This document shows positions 1-8,700 of a stretch of DNA of 64,000 bases, one piece after another. The number at the start of each line of letters is the position of its first letter. Position 1 is the first letter of the stretch. This DNA is from Flammeovirga pacifica (GTDB lineage: Bacteria; Bacteroidota; Bacteroidia; Cytophagales; Flammeovirgaceae): assembly GCF_000807855.2 (NCBI RefSeq), contig NZ_JRYR02000001.1, positions 4,693,892 to 4,757,891 of the forward strand. The letters run 5' to 3'. Made by a program: the position numbers and the translations under genes. A model generated the notes under the pieces. The model made no database searches. It was not told the DNA's origin and worked only from the letters and a program-made list of their open reading frames with translations.

Positions 1-642
1 TCTACCAACTTCGATTTAATTTTTGAAAGATATACTTCCAATATGGGGTATTTCACTTTTGGTGTATTTGCAAAGTACTTAGAAAATCAAATTTACTCTT
101 CTAAGAACTTTGTAGAAATTGATGGTCAAACTTGGGAAGTATCGCAGCCAGAAAATGGTGAAAGCTCACATTTATATGGTTTTGAGGTGGCTTACAGTAA
201 GAACTTAAGAGATTTAAATATCCCAATGTTAAAGTGGATGAATGTAATGGCTAACTATACTTACACGCTGTCTGAACAAGAATTAGAAGATGGAAGGAAG
301 GTAGTAATGGGGAATTCTCCAAGAGATATGGCCAACTTTATTTTGACATACGATAACCCAAGAAATGGTTTCATGATTGCAATTGCGAGTAATTACAGAG
401 GACCATTATTAATTAATGTTGCAGATAGAGAAGATAGAGACGTGTATTTTACTTCTCAGTTCCATTTAGATATATCAGCTAGTTATAAGGTAAATGATAA
501 GTTTACTCTATTCTCTCAGATGAATAATTTAACGAATCAAATGGAAGTAGAAACTTATGGAGATCCTACACAAGATCACTTATTACATCAAACAGAACAA
601 TATGGTCCAACAGTTACCGTAGGATTAAAATTTGAATTATAA
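1..642 (+). CDS. TonB-dependent receptor, C-terminal beta-barrel (5' end outside window)
   Basis: The reading frame is open from the first base of the window, so only the last 213 residues are present and the start lies upstream. The sequence alternates short polar/aromatic strands typical of the last beta strands of an outer-membrane TonB-dependent receptor (for example FTLFSQMNNLTNQ followed by the closing strand TVTVGLKFEL). A GNSPRDMANFILTYDNP stretch is common in receptors with the Bacteroidota outer-membrane beta-barrel domain. The protein would import a large ligand across the outer membrane with TonB energy; the substrate cannot be told from this fragment. Its stop overlaps the start of the next gene by one base (TAATG), so the two are translationally coupled. 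The family call is secure. Confidence 0.85.
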   Translation, partial: STNFDLIFERYTSNMGYFTFGVFAKYLENQIYSSKNFVEIDGQTWEVSQPENGESSHLYGFEVAYSKNLRDLNIPMLKWMNVMANYTYTLSEQELEDGRKVVMGNSPRDMANFILTYDNPRNGFMIAIASNYRGPLLINVADREDRDVYFTSQFHLDISASYKVNDKFTLFSQMNNLTNQMEVETYGDPTQDHLLHQTEQYGPTVTVGLKFEL

Positions 643-1439
643 TGAACTACAAAATGAAAATTTTATACTTCACTTACGTGATTTTATGTCTGTCTGTATT
701 AGTGGTAAATGCTCAAGAAATTGATTTGATTAAAACCTATGATGCACCTCATGCCAGACAAGCCGTTGCTGTAACCGATACTCACTTTTTTGTAGTGGAC
801 AATAACGTTATTATCAAAAGGGAAAGAGCTACAGGGAAACAAGAAGGAGAGTGGAAAGATGATCGCTTGAAGCATTTAAATAGTGCATACATTCAAAATG
901 ATACATTATTCTGTGCTCATTCTAATTACCCTAAAGTACCCATGCACAGTTCTATTGAGATGTTTGATGTGAATACGATGGAACATATTGGAGCTCATAG
1001 TTTTGGGATTGATATTGGTTCTTGTACATGGATAGTAGAGTACAAAGGAGAATGGTTAGTCATGTTTGTACATTATGCTAATCCGGGTAAGATGCAAAAA
1101 AATAGAGATGTGTCTTGGTCTCAGCTCGTGCTTTTTGATAAACAATGGAGAAGGAAATCTGCCTGGGTTCTTCCTGAAGAGTTAATAGAAAAAGTGGCCC
1201 CTTACAGTATATCTGGAGGTGTTGTGGTAGAAAACGATAAGATAATTTGTACGCATCATCATTTTAAAGAGTTGTATGTATTGTCTTTCCCTAAAATGGG
1301 GTCGGAATTGGTATGGGAGACAACTCTTACCACTTCAATTCGAGGGCAGGGAATAGCCTTAGATACAAATGGCGATTTATGGGGTATCGATAAAAAAGAG
1401 AGAAAAGTTTATCATACAAAATGGTCTTTAAAAGAATAG
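642..1439 (+). CDS. Secreted protein coupled to the TonB receptor, possible beta-propeller
   Basis: 265 residues with an N-terminal signal peptide (hydrophobic ILYFTYVILCLSVLVVNA, likely cleaved before QEID). I do not recognise the family with certainty. The mature part has repeated short beta-rich blocks with motifs such as HFFVVDNNVIIKRERATG, DTLFCAH, GEWLVMFVHY and GDLWGIDKKERKVYH, as in secreted beta-propeller proteins that read out as periodic strands. The start overlaps the receptor stop by one base, which argues that it works with that receptor as an accessory surface or periplasmic protein. A second Met four codons later is an alternative start. Expected location is periplasm or cell surface. 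No catalytic motif was seen, so no enzymatic role is assigned. Confidence 0.6.
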   Translation: MNYKMKILYFTYVILCLSVLVVNAQEIDLIKTYDAPHARQAVAVTDTHFFVVDNNVIIKRERATGKQEGEWKDDRLKHLNSAYIQNDTLFCAHSNYPKVPMHSSIEMFDVNTMEHIGAHSFGIDIGSCTWIVEYKGEWLVMFVHYANPGKMQKNRDVSWSQLVLFDKQWRRKSAWVLPEELIEKVAPYSISGGVVVENDKIICTHHHFKELYVLSFPKMGSELVWETTLTTSIRGQGIALDTNGDLWGIDKKERKVYHTKWSLKE

Positions 1440-1480
1440 ATTCAATATTAAAATATATTAAAGACACTTTACAAGTAAAT

Positions 1481-1540
1481 AGCACCTTGCTCATTATTTT
1501 TGTTGTGTATCAACTAAACAATTGGCAAGGTGTTATTTTA
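1481..1540 (+). terminator. Hairpin after the receptor operon
   Basis: Arms 1481-1490 (AGCACCTTGC) and 1525-1534 pair over ten positions with one G-U, followed by a T-rich tract. The 34-nt loop is long for an intrinsic terminator, so confidence is moderate. The right arm contains the GTG proposed as start of the next gene. Confidence 0.4.
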
Positions 1541-2186
1541 TGTATTCTATATTTTCGTTAGTTTAATAGTAGTATTATTTGTCTTTTCTCTGAAGTCTTC
1601 TTCTTCAATTTCTTTTACTAGTAAGGCAGAGAAACAAGGCAAATTAGGAGAGTATAAGGTAGCTAAGAAACTAAAAAAATTAAGTAAAACTGATTATATC
1701 ATTCTTAATGATTTATTACTAAAAAATGGTAGTTCTACCACTCAAATTGATCATATCGTTATTTCTCGTTACGGATTGTTTGTTATAGAAACTAAAAACT
1801 ATAAAGGATGGATTTTTGGAAGAGATTATCAAGAATATTGGACCCAGACTTTATATAAAAATAAACACAAACTATACAATCCTGTGAAGCAGAATCAGAC
1901 ACATATTTATAGTTTACAAAGAATATTGTCTGATTACAGTCATATTAATTATCAGTCTATTATTGTTTTCTCTGGGGAGGCTAAATTAAAAAAAGTATCC
2001 TCAAAAGTACCCGTTATCTATCTTAAAGACCTCATTAAAACCATCAAAAGAAATAGAGAAAAGGTGTGTTTGTCAGATTTTGAAATGACACAAATTGCTG
2101 ATAAGTTAAAAGCAACTCATACTAATTCCAAAGCAGATCATAGAGCACATGTCAGAAGAATAAAGGAGAAGAAGAGGGTGTATTAA
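1530..2186 (+). CDS. NERD-domain membrane-anchored protein
   Basis: 218 residues. An N-terminal membrane segment (residues 1-22, FYVFYIFVSLIVVLFVFSL) is followed by a nuclease-related domain (NERD), about residues 38-150. Visible hallmarks are GKLGEYKVAKKL, the QIDHIVIS block and the ETKNYKGWIFG block, which resemble the D...ExK core of the PD-(D/E)xK nuclease fold, then a downstream Q in PVKQNQTHI. NERD proteins are predicted nucleic-acid processing enzymes, but most are untested. The C-terminus is very basic (HRAHVRRIKEKKR), which suits nucleic-acid contact. The start is a GTG lying inside the right arm of the preceding hairpin; no in-frame ATG precedes the NERD core, so the first few residues are uncertain. 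It appears to be a single-gene unit. Confidence 0.72.
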   Translation: MLFYVFYIFVSLIVVLFVFSLKSSSSISFTSKAEKQGKLGEYKVAKKLKKLSKTDYIILNDLLLKNGSSTTQIDHIVISRYGLFVIETKNYKGWIFGRDYQEYWTQTLYKNKHKLYNPVKQNQTHIYSLQRILSDYSHINYQSIIVFSGEAKLKKVSSKVPVIYLKDLIKTIKRNREKVCLSDFEMTQIADKLKATHTNSKADHRAHVRRIKEKKRVY

Positions 2187-2187
2187 A

Positions 2188-2934
2188 CTAGGGATTGATG
2201 GTGTGTCTTCCAGAATTTAAAAAGCCAATGGAAGGCAATTTTTTATTTTCATTAAAACTTTGATATCCTTTTTTTAGATCTTCCCATAACTCAAGTTGAT
2301 CTTTGGTGTAATTTTCATTCTTAAGCAATTGAAAATTAGATTCGGATAAATGAGTAGGGAAAATACTGACAGGAATAACGGTTTGACCGTTGGATTTAGC
2401 TTCTACACAAAATAGATATAATTCTTTTATCTGTTCATCAGTAATGGGTAAACAACCGATGGTGACACAAGATCCATGTATAAAAATATCTCCACCAAGA
2501 TGGTCTTTTACACCTAAAATTTTATCAGAACGGTTGGGGTAATTAATACCCAAAGAAAGGTGATAACTGCTGTAAGGGTTAAATCTATCAATATGGTAAA
2601 ATCCTTCGGGCACCTGTAAGTCTCCTTGTTCACGTTTTGGTCCTATACTACCTGATGAGGCACAGATCTCGTATGTTTTGAGTAAAGAAAATTGTTGATC
2701 AGATTGACTTTTTGCCCATAGTTCTAATTCACTTTCCTGCTTAAAAGCTCTAAGATAAATTCTTAATTCATTTTGGTTGATCTGTTTTTCTGATAGAAGT
2801 TGTTTAATACTTTCTTCTTTCTCTTTGTAAGCTTGTCGTACTCTAGAATATTTAAGTTGTTCTTGCTTAAAGTCTTCATTTTGAAATGAAAAAAGAAGAA
2901 ACAGAAAAAGGATAGAGAAAGTTCTTAAAAGCAT
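2188..2934 (-). CDS. L,D-transpeptidase (YkuD/ErfK family) with signal peptide
   Basis: 248 residues from the ATG at 2934. The YkuD catalytic signature is clear near the middle: GGDIFIHGSCVTIGCLPI, with His and Cys as the expected catalytic pair, preceded by the DRFNPYSSYHLSLGINYPN substrate-groove region. The family cross-links or anchors peptidoglycan through L,D bonds, or acts on related peptides, in the periplasm. The frame stays open to 3036, but I chose the internal ATG because it places a signal peptide (MLLRTFSILFLFLLFSF) at the N-terminus and because the longer version would run into a perfect inverted repeat at 3014-3056. It stands alone on the minus strand and converges with the NERD gene, with one base between the two stops. 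It resembles the larger YafK-like branch more than short YkuD proteins. Confidence 0.85.
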   Translation of the reverse strand: MLLRTFSILFLFLLFSFQNEDFKQEQLKYSRVRQAYKEKEESIKQLLSEKQINQNELRIYLRAFKQESELELWAKSQSDQQFSLLKTYEICASSGSIGPKREQGDLQVPEGFYHIDRFNPYSSYHLSLGINYPNRSDKILGVKDHLGGDIFIHGSCVTIGCLPITDEQIKELYLFCVEAKSNGQTVIPVSIFPTHLSESNFQLLKNENYTKDQLELWEDLKKGYQSFNENKKLPSIGFLNSGRHTINP

Positions 2935-3013
2935 GAGATCAGTAAAATAATAATGAATGATAAGAAAATTTTTGCGTTGAAATGAATCTTTATATTCTGA
3001 TCTAAGAAACAGG

Positions 3014-3056
3014 ATTTTGATAATCATTTCTATCAACTAAAAATGATTATCAAAAT
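3014..3056. promoter_or_regulatory. Perfect 16-bp inverted repeat, Fur-box-like
   Basis: ATTTTGATAATCATTT (3014-3029) and its exact reverse complement (3041-3056) flank an 11-nt spacer. The arms contain GATAATCATT, close to half of the classical Fur box. A minus-strand match to the TAnnTTTG element (TAATTTTG) lies at 3058-3051 within the right arm. The repeat sits 80-122 nt upstream of the L,D-transpeptidase start and 28 nt after the acetyltransferase stop. There is no T-run after it on the minus strand, so an operator is favoured over a terminator. Confidence 0.5.
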
Positions 3057-3084
3057 TATATTCAAAAGAGTTTATGAATAAAGA

Positions 3085-3531
3085 TTACAGTACTTGCTCC
3101 ATCATTACATGAGCAATTCCGTCTTCCATAAATTCAACACCTTTAATTACGAATCCTTCTTCTTCGTAAAATCCTGTAACTGTAGTTTGAGCGTGTAAGT
3201 AAACACGAGTTCCTTTAGGAGCAACTTCTTCAATTTCTCCTAAAGATGCTTGAATTAGAGCATTACCAATTCCTTGACCTCTAAAACTTTTAGCTACAGC
3301 AAATCTTCCCATTTTGTAACCTTCGTCTGTTTTAAAGAAACGACAAACGCCGGCGGGATGTCCATTATCAAGCACAAGTAAATGATGTGCGATAGCATCT
3401 GTATCATCAAATTCTAGAGAAATATCTATTTTTTGTTCATCTACAAAAACGTCTTTTCGAATTTGCATCACTGCTGGCCAAAACTCAGAGGATGTTCCCT
3501 CTAGAAAAACTACTGATAATGAATCTGACAT
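3085..3531 (-). CDS. GNAT family N-acetyltransferase (ElaA/YjcF-like)
   Basis: 148 residues, the normal size of a single GNAT domain. The acetyl-CoA pyrophosphate-binding motif is visible as VAKSFRGQGIGNALIQASL (Q/RxxGxG/A form), preceded by the beta-4 strand KMGRFAV. The N-terminal block MQIRKDVFVDEQKIDISLEFDDTD is the signature start of the ElaA/YjcF-type subgroup. The C-terminal FYEEEGFVIKG is the usual GNAT final motif. The acceptor is unknown. It lies between the terminator-bearing rhodanese gene upstream and the transpeptidase downstream, all on the minus strand, with a terminator hairpin separating it from the rhodanese, so it probably has its own promoter. Confidence 0.85.
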   Translation of the reverse strand: MSDSLSVVFLEGTSSEFWPAVMQIRKDVFVDEQKIDISLEFDDTDAIAHHLLVLDNGHPAGVCRFFKTDEGYKMGRFAVAKSFRGQGIGNALIQASLGEIEEVAPKGTRVYLHAQTTVTGFYEEEGFVIKGVEFMEDGIAHVMMEQVL

Positions 3532-3557
3532 TTTAATATTTTATTTGATGGTCAATA

Positions 3558-3586
3558 AAAAAGCCGATCAATAATTTGATCGGCTA
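3558..3586 (-). terminator. Intrinsic terminator of the rhodanese gene
   Basis: AGCCGATCAA (3562-3571) and TTGATCGGCT (3576-3585) form a perfect 10-bp stem with a 4-nt loop. On the minus strand it is followed by a run of Ts. Confidence 0.85.
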
Positions 3587-3630
3587 CAAATATCGTAAAA
3601 TTTAGGTGATTGCTTAGAATCAGCCGTTAT

Positions 3631-3939
3631 TTAGTCGTCTAAACCGTATTCATCGATATAAGCAAGAATACCACCTTCAAGGTTTTCAAGGTTAGTGTAA
3701 CCTTTCATTCCTTCTAAGGCCGCAATAGCGTTGGCAGAGCGCTTTCCACTTCTACAGTGAATAATGACTCTTTTATCCTTACTGATCTTGTCTGTTTCGT
3801 CAAGAACAGTAGCCAATGGAATAAGCTCACCTGCTAGGTTCGCTTCATCAAATTCATAGTCTTCACGTACATCAATTAGTTGGAAGTCTGCACCTGATTC
3901 TTGTAATTCTCTCAGTTCTTGTACTGTAATACTTTTCAT
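3631..3939 (-). CDS. Single-domain rhodanese sulfurtransferase
   Basis: 102 residues, one rhodanese domain of the GlpE/PspE size. The active-site loop is HCRSGKRSANA with the persulfide-forming Cys62, and the N-terminal FQLIDVREDYEFDEANLAG block is the standard rhodanese signature. The enzyme would transfer sulfane sulfur to thiol or cyanide acceptors in the cytosol; there is no signal peptide. It is divergent from an OsmC-family thiol peroxidase-like gene, and MetZ (homocysteine synthesis from sulfide) follows that, so a sulfur/thiol neighbourhood is plausible. The two divergent starts are 86 nt apart. Confidence 0.9.
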   Translation of the reverse strand: MKSITVQELRELQESGADFQLIDVREDYEFDEANLAGELIPLATVLDETDKISKDKRVIIHCRSGKRSANAIAALEGMKGYTNLENLEGGILAYIDEYGLDD

Positions 3940-4025
3940 AGTACTTAAATTAGTTTACATTTACGTAATTTTATCAAACCTTTGTGTTAGTAACAAATTT
4001 AATCGAAGAAAAAACTTACAAACTC

Positions 4026-4448
4026 ATGAAAATTGAACTAAAAAGAGTCAGCGAAGGTGTTCGTTTTGAAGCAACATCTGAAGAAGGAAATACTTTACAT
4101 ATAGATGCTGGAAAAGGAAAAATGGACGGAATGGGCCAAGGATCAGCTTTTTCTCCGATGCAATTGGTGCTAACAGGAGTAGCTGGCTGTGCTGTCTTTG
4201 ATTTAATTCATATTTTGAAAAAACAGCGTCAAGATGTAAAAGACGTAAAGATAAATGTAGAAGGAGATAGAAAAGATGCTACACCTTCACCTTTTGAAAA
4301 GGTAAATATTCATTTCGACCTTTACGGAGATATTGATGAGAAAAAAGCCAGTCGTGCAGTAGAGTTAGCTGTGGAGAAATATTGTTCAGTAGCAGAAATG
4401 GTGAAGTCCACGGCGACAATCACTCATTCTTATACAGTGATCAAATAA
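4026..4448 (+). CDS. OsmC family protein
   Basis: 140 residues from the ATG at 4026; the open frame extends to a GTG at 3984, but MKIELKRVSEGVRFEA is the usual OsmC beginning. Two conserved cysteines are present at about residues 55 (VAGCAVFDLIHILKKQRQDV) and 120 (VEKYCSVAEMVK), the pair used by OsmC/Ohr proteins to reduce organic hydroperoxides. The sequence is nearer to the YhfA-like OsmC branch than to Ohr. The product would be cytosolic. It is followed 58 nt later by metZ on the same strand with no terminator in between, so co-transcription is likely. Confidence 0.88.
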   Translation: MKIELKRVSEGVRFEATSEEGNTLHIDAGKGKMDGMGQGSAFSPMQLVLTGVAGCAVFDLIHILKKQRQDVKDVKINVEGDRKDATPSPFEKVNIHFDLYGDIDEKKASRAVELAVEKYCSVAEMVKSTATITHSYTVIK

Positions 4449-4506
4449 TTGGATGATCTAAAATCATCAAAAAAATAATTAGAACTCGAAATAACTTTTT
4501 ATATAA

Positions 4507-5679
4507 ATGAGCCAAGAAGATAAGAAATTTGAAACGATTGCTGTAAGAGCTCAAACTCAGCGATCACATAATAGAGAGCATTCTGTTCCGATTTATGCAA
4601 CATCTAGTTTTACTTTTGAGGATGCAGATCATGCAAATGCATTATTTTCTGATGAGGTAGAAGGAAATATTTATTCTAGGTATTCTAATCCTAATAATGA
4701 TGAGTTTATCAATAAACTAGTTTTATTAGAAGGAGCAGAGGCAGGGATAGCAACTTCTTCTGGTATGGCAGCTATGTTTTTGAGTATTGCATCTTTTGTA
4801 GCTCAGGGAGATCATATAGTAGCTTCAAGATCATTATTTGGATCGACACATCAAATTTTAACGCAATTATTACCAAAGTGGGGAGTATCGCATACCTATG
4901 TAGATATTCATGATTTAGAAGGTTTTGAGAAGGCGATTCAGCCAACAACAAAAATGATCTTTATTGAGACTCCTTCTAATCCTGCTTTAGATCTTATAGA
5001 CATTGAGGCACTAGCTAAAATTGCAGATAAACACAATATTATTTTAAATGTGGACAACTGCTTTGCTACTCCTTATCTTCAAAATCCATTAAAACATGGA
5101 GCACACATCGTAACACATTCTGCTACTAAGTTTATTGATGGACAGGGCAGAGTGTTAGCAGGTGCTATTCTAGGCTCAAAAGAGTTAATGGAAAAAGTGA
5201 AGTTCATGTCAAGACATACTGGACCAGCTTTATCTCCTTTCCATGGTTGGATACTTTCTAAGTCTTTAGAAACACTATCTATCAGAATGGAGAAACATTG
5301 TGAAAGTGCTATGAAAGTTGCTCAAGCACTAGAACAAATGGATGAAGTAGAATTGGTGAAATATCCTTTCTTACCTTCTCATCCGGGGCATGAATTGGCA
5401 AAGAAGCAAATGAAATTAGGAGGTGCGTTAGTATCTTTTGAAATTAAAGGTGGAGTTGAAGCAGGAAAGAAATTCTGGAATAGCTTACAGTTGATTTCAA
5501 AATCATCTAACTTAGGTGATACTAGAACAATTGCGACACATCCAGCATCTACAACACACTCAAAATTAACTGAGGAGGAAAGGTTAGCTGTGGGGATCAC
5601 TCCAGGTTTAATCAGAATTTCAGTAGGATTGGAGCATGTAGATGATATAATTGCAGATATTAAGCAAGCAATGCAATAA
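4507..5679 (+). CDS. metZ: O-succinylhomoserine sulfhydrylase (trans-sulfuration PLP enzyme)
   Basis: 390 residues, full length for the Cys/Met metabolism PLP family. The PLP lysine is Lys208 in THSATKFIDGQGR, and the cofactor-ring Asp is in the NVDNCFATPY block (Asp183). YSRYSNPNNDEFINKL and the ATSSGMAAMFLS loop bind substrate and phosphate. The FIDGQGR continuation and the C-terminal NLGDTRTIATHPASTTH block match MetZ-type sulfhydrylases more than MetB/MetC. The reaction is O-succinylhomoserine (or the acetyl ester) plus sulfide to homocysteine in methionine synthesis. Substrate ester preference cannot be decided from sequence. It follows the OsmC gene. Confidence 0.88.
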   Translation: MSQEDKKFETIAVRAQTQRSHNREHSVPIYATSSFTFEDADHANALFSDEVEGNIYSRYSNPNNDEFINKLVLLEGAEAGIATSSGMAAMFLSIASFVAQGDHIVASRSLFGSTHQILTQLLPKWGVSHTYVDIHDLEGFEKAIQPTTKMIFIETPSNPALDLIDIEALAKIADKHNIILNVDNCFATPYLQNPLKHGAHIVTHSATKFIDGQGRVLAGAILGSKELMEKVKFMSRHTGPALSPFHGWILSKSLETLSIRMEKHCESAMKVAQALEQMDEVELVKYPFLPSHPGHELAKKQMKLGGALVSFEIKGGVEAGKKFWNSLQLISKSSNLGDTRTIATHPASTTHSKLTEEERLAVGITPGLIRISVGLEHVDDIIADIKQAMQ

Positions 5680-5705
5680 ACTTTATTGATTCTTGTAAAC
5701 GAAAA

Positions 5706-5745
5706 GAGGTTACTTCCAAATTATTGGAGGTAACCTCTTTCTTTA
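5706..5745. terminator. Hairpin between convergent metZ and the SpoIIE gene
   Basis: AGAGGTTACTTCC (5705-5717) pairs with GGAGGTAACCTCT (5726-5738) with T-rich flanks on both strands, so it may terminate both convergent genes. Confidence 0.75.
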
Positions 5746-5756
5746 TATCATTAGAT

Positions 5757-8700
5757 TTATAATGCACTAGGATTAAAACCTAATACAAGAACATCATCTG
5801 TTTGTGTTAACTCATCAGACATCCAATCGTTGAAAGATCTACGTACTGCAGTTCTTTGTTTCGATTTATCTTCTTTATGATTAGTATAAAGTAATTTCAA
5901 GAAATTTTCTTTACCATATTCATTCTTACTCTCACCTCCAATTTGTTTTTGATAGCCATCAGTAAATAAATAATAATTGGCATTATCCTCTAAGTTAAAG
6001 GTGTGCTTTTTAAATGTGATATCTTCAGGAGCTTCATCTTGGTCGCCACCAATAGTATATTGAGAACCTTTAATGATAAAGAATTTATCATTTACTACTC
6101 TTGCCATTTGTGTATTGGCTCCAGCAAATTCCATTACGTTTTTCGTCTTATCAATAATACAAACAGATACGTCTAATGAATCAGAGTTGTCTGTTGTATG
6201 TTGGTTAAGATGAGCCATCAAACGTTCATTCATGGTTTGAAGTATTTCTCCTGGGCAAACTAACCCTCTAATTTCAACTATCTCTCTAAATAATGAGATA
6301 CCGATAATTGACATCATCGCACCTGGTACACCATTACTATTACAATCAACAGTAGAAATAAAGATGCGATTATTGTGTTGATGGAACCAGAAAAAGTCGC
6401 CAGATACAATATCTTTTGGTTTATGGAAGATAAATGAATCAGGTAATAACTGTCTAATTATAGTACGGTTAGGAAGGATGGAACCTTGAATCTGCTTTGC
6501 GTACTTAATAGATTGTGTAATTTTCTGAGAAGTAGATTGTAGCTCTTCTTTCTGTCTTTCAATCTTCTCATAAGAACTCGCATTATCAATGGCAATAGCT
6601 GATAATACTGCGATGTTTCTTAAGATATCAACATGTAGTTCACTGTAGGCATTTTTATCAAAAGATTGAACTGAAATTACACCCATCAATTTCTCTTTTG
6701 CAATAAGAGGAATATAAATGATAGACTTAGGCATATCACCTTCAATTTCTATTCCATCAGGAGCATCGATATAATCATAAATTTCTTTAGATATATCATT
6801 GATCACAATTTCTTTATTTTCCTTTAATGAGATCGAAGAAAGTCGAGTGGTGTCACTCATTAAGTGGACAAAATCAGGTAGTTTTTCCCCTTTTTCCATT
6901 GCCCCTTTAAACTCAATTTGTTGCTTTCGATGATTGTAAACACCTAAGCCAAAAGAGTCCACTTTCATCAAGTTGGAAAGGTTGTGATATAAGGTATCAA
7001 TAATACTGTCTGTATTTAAGTTTGAAGATAACTCGATACCAATGTTTGATAGAAGCTGTACGTTTTTATATGAATTTTCAATTTGATCGCGACTAACTTC
7101 TATTTCTTGCTTTTGTTGTTGTAATTCTTGTGTACGATCATTTACAATTTCTTCAAGTCCTTCATAGGTAAGTGCGTTATCTAGGGCAATACCAATGTAG
7201 ATAGCAATGTTTTTCATTAAGTTCAGTGCTTGTTCGCCAAATGCATTGGCTTTATAAGACTGAATGGTAATGAAGCCCAAGGTTCCTTCTTTACCGATAA
7301 GAGGAATATAAATTAACGACTGAGGTAAACCTGATAATTCACTTTTTGGTAAATCAACATTAGGTAAGTATAAATTATAATCCACCATAATGTCATTAAT
7401 CACAATCTCTTTAAGCTGTTTAAAGCAGATAACAGAAAGTTTATTATTTTCTGTTAGACGAATGGTTTTTGGAGGAAGTTTTTCACCATTTTCTATATTA
7501 GTAGTGATTTCTAAAACTCCACGTTCTTTATTATAAATACCCATAGAATACAACGGAGCCTCAATTAATGAATTAAGACTTTCATAAGCTGTATTCGAAA
7601 TACCTTCAATAGAAAGGTTGGATGTAATATCCTGACCAATTTCCCCTAAGTTCTTAAGTGCGTTATACGCTTTACTTAGTTGTTCCTCTTGTTCTTCAGA
7701 AACTTGAGATTGTACATTAGATTGGGCTTTTAATCGAATATTCTCAATGGCAATACCGATATAAGAACCAATACCTTGTACTAAGATATTATCGTTTTGA
7801 GTGTAGGCATCTTTTTTATCTGTCTGTACAGTAAATACGCCCACAATTTCATTTTTATACTGAATCGGGGAATAAATAAGGGACTGTATTGATGTTGATC
7901 CATCATCATTACTAAATTTATTATGAAATTTAGGAAGATAATCATTGATTTCATTATTAAAATCATTGATATGAATCGGTTTATTATGCTTAATACAATG
8001 AGTAGATAACCTATCTGTTTCATCAAGAGAACAAGAGTTAAAGTCTAGTTTAATCCCATTTTCATAAGTTGCAGGGAATTCTAGCATACCGTTTTCTTTA
8101 TTCACCACACCAATATCTAATGTTTTCGCATCAATCAATTGGTTGATTTTTTCATACACAGTCACAGTCATTTTATCCAAACTATCTGTAGAGGCAATAA
8201 GTTGTCCTACTTCTTGAATAGCTTGAATTTCAAAACCTTTTAACTGTTTATGTTTTTCTTCTTGATCTTCCTTCTGTTCAGGGATTGAATTTTGTGCTGC
8301 CTTTTGTAGCAATATTGCCATTTGAGGAGCCAAAATTTGTAAAAACTTAATTTGTTCAGAAGGGGTATTAATATTTTGATATTGATCCAACATCAAGAAT
8401 CCAACCATCGTATCTTGATTCCAAAGAGGAATAAAGTTTAAAAATTGAGGGTTGACAGTTTTGATGTAAGGAACATTTTTTACTTGTTCATTTACTTTTT
8501 CAAGGTTAACAACGATAGTAGATTTAGGCGTTTTAATCTGATTTAAAATAGCAAGAGGTAAATCAGTAGGTGATGCTACTTCGTTTGTTTCATTAAAAAA
8601 GATTTCTTCGTTACTTCTGTTTTTGGAAGCTTTCAGGATAAAGTCATTTTCTGACTTTAGGATAATAGAAACTTTCTCAGCTATAGATTTACTGTGAATA

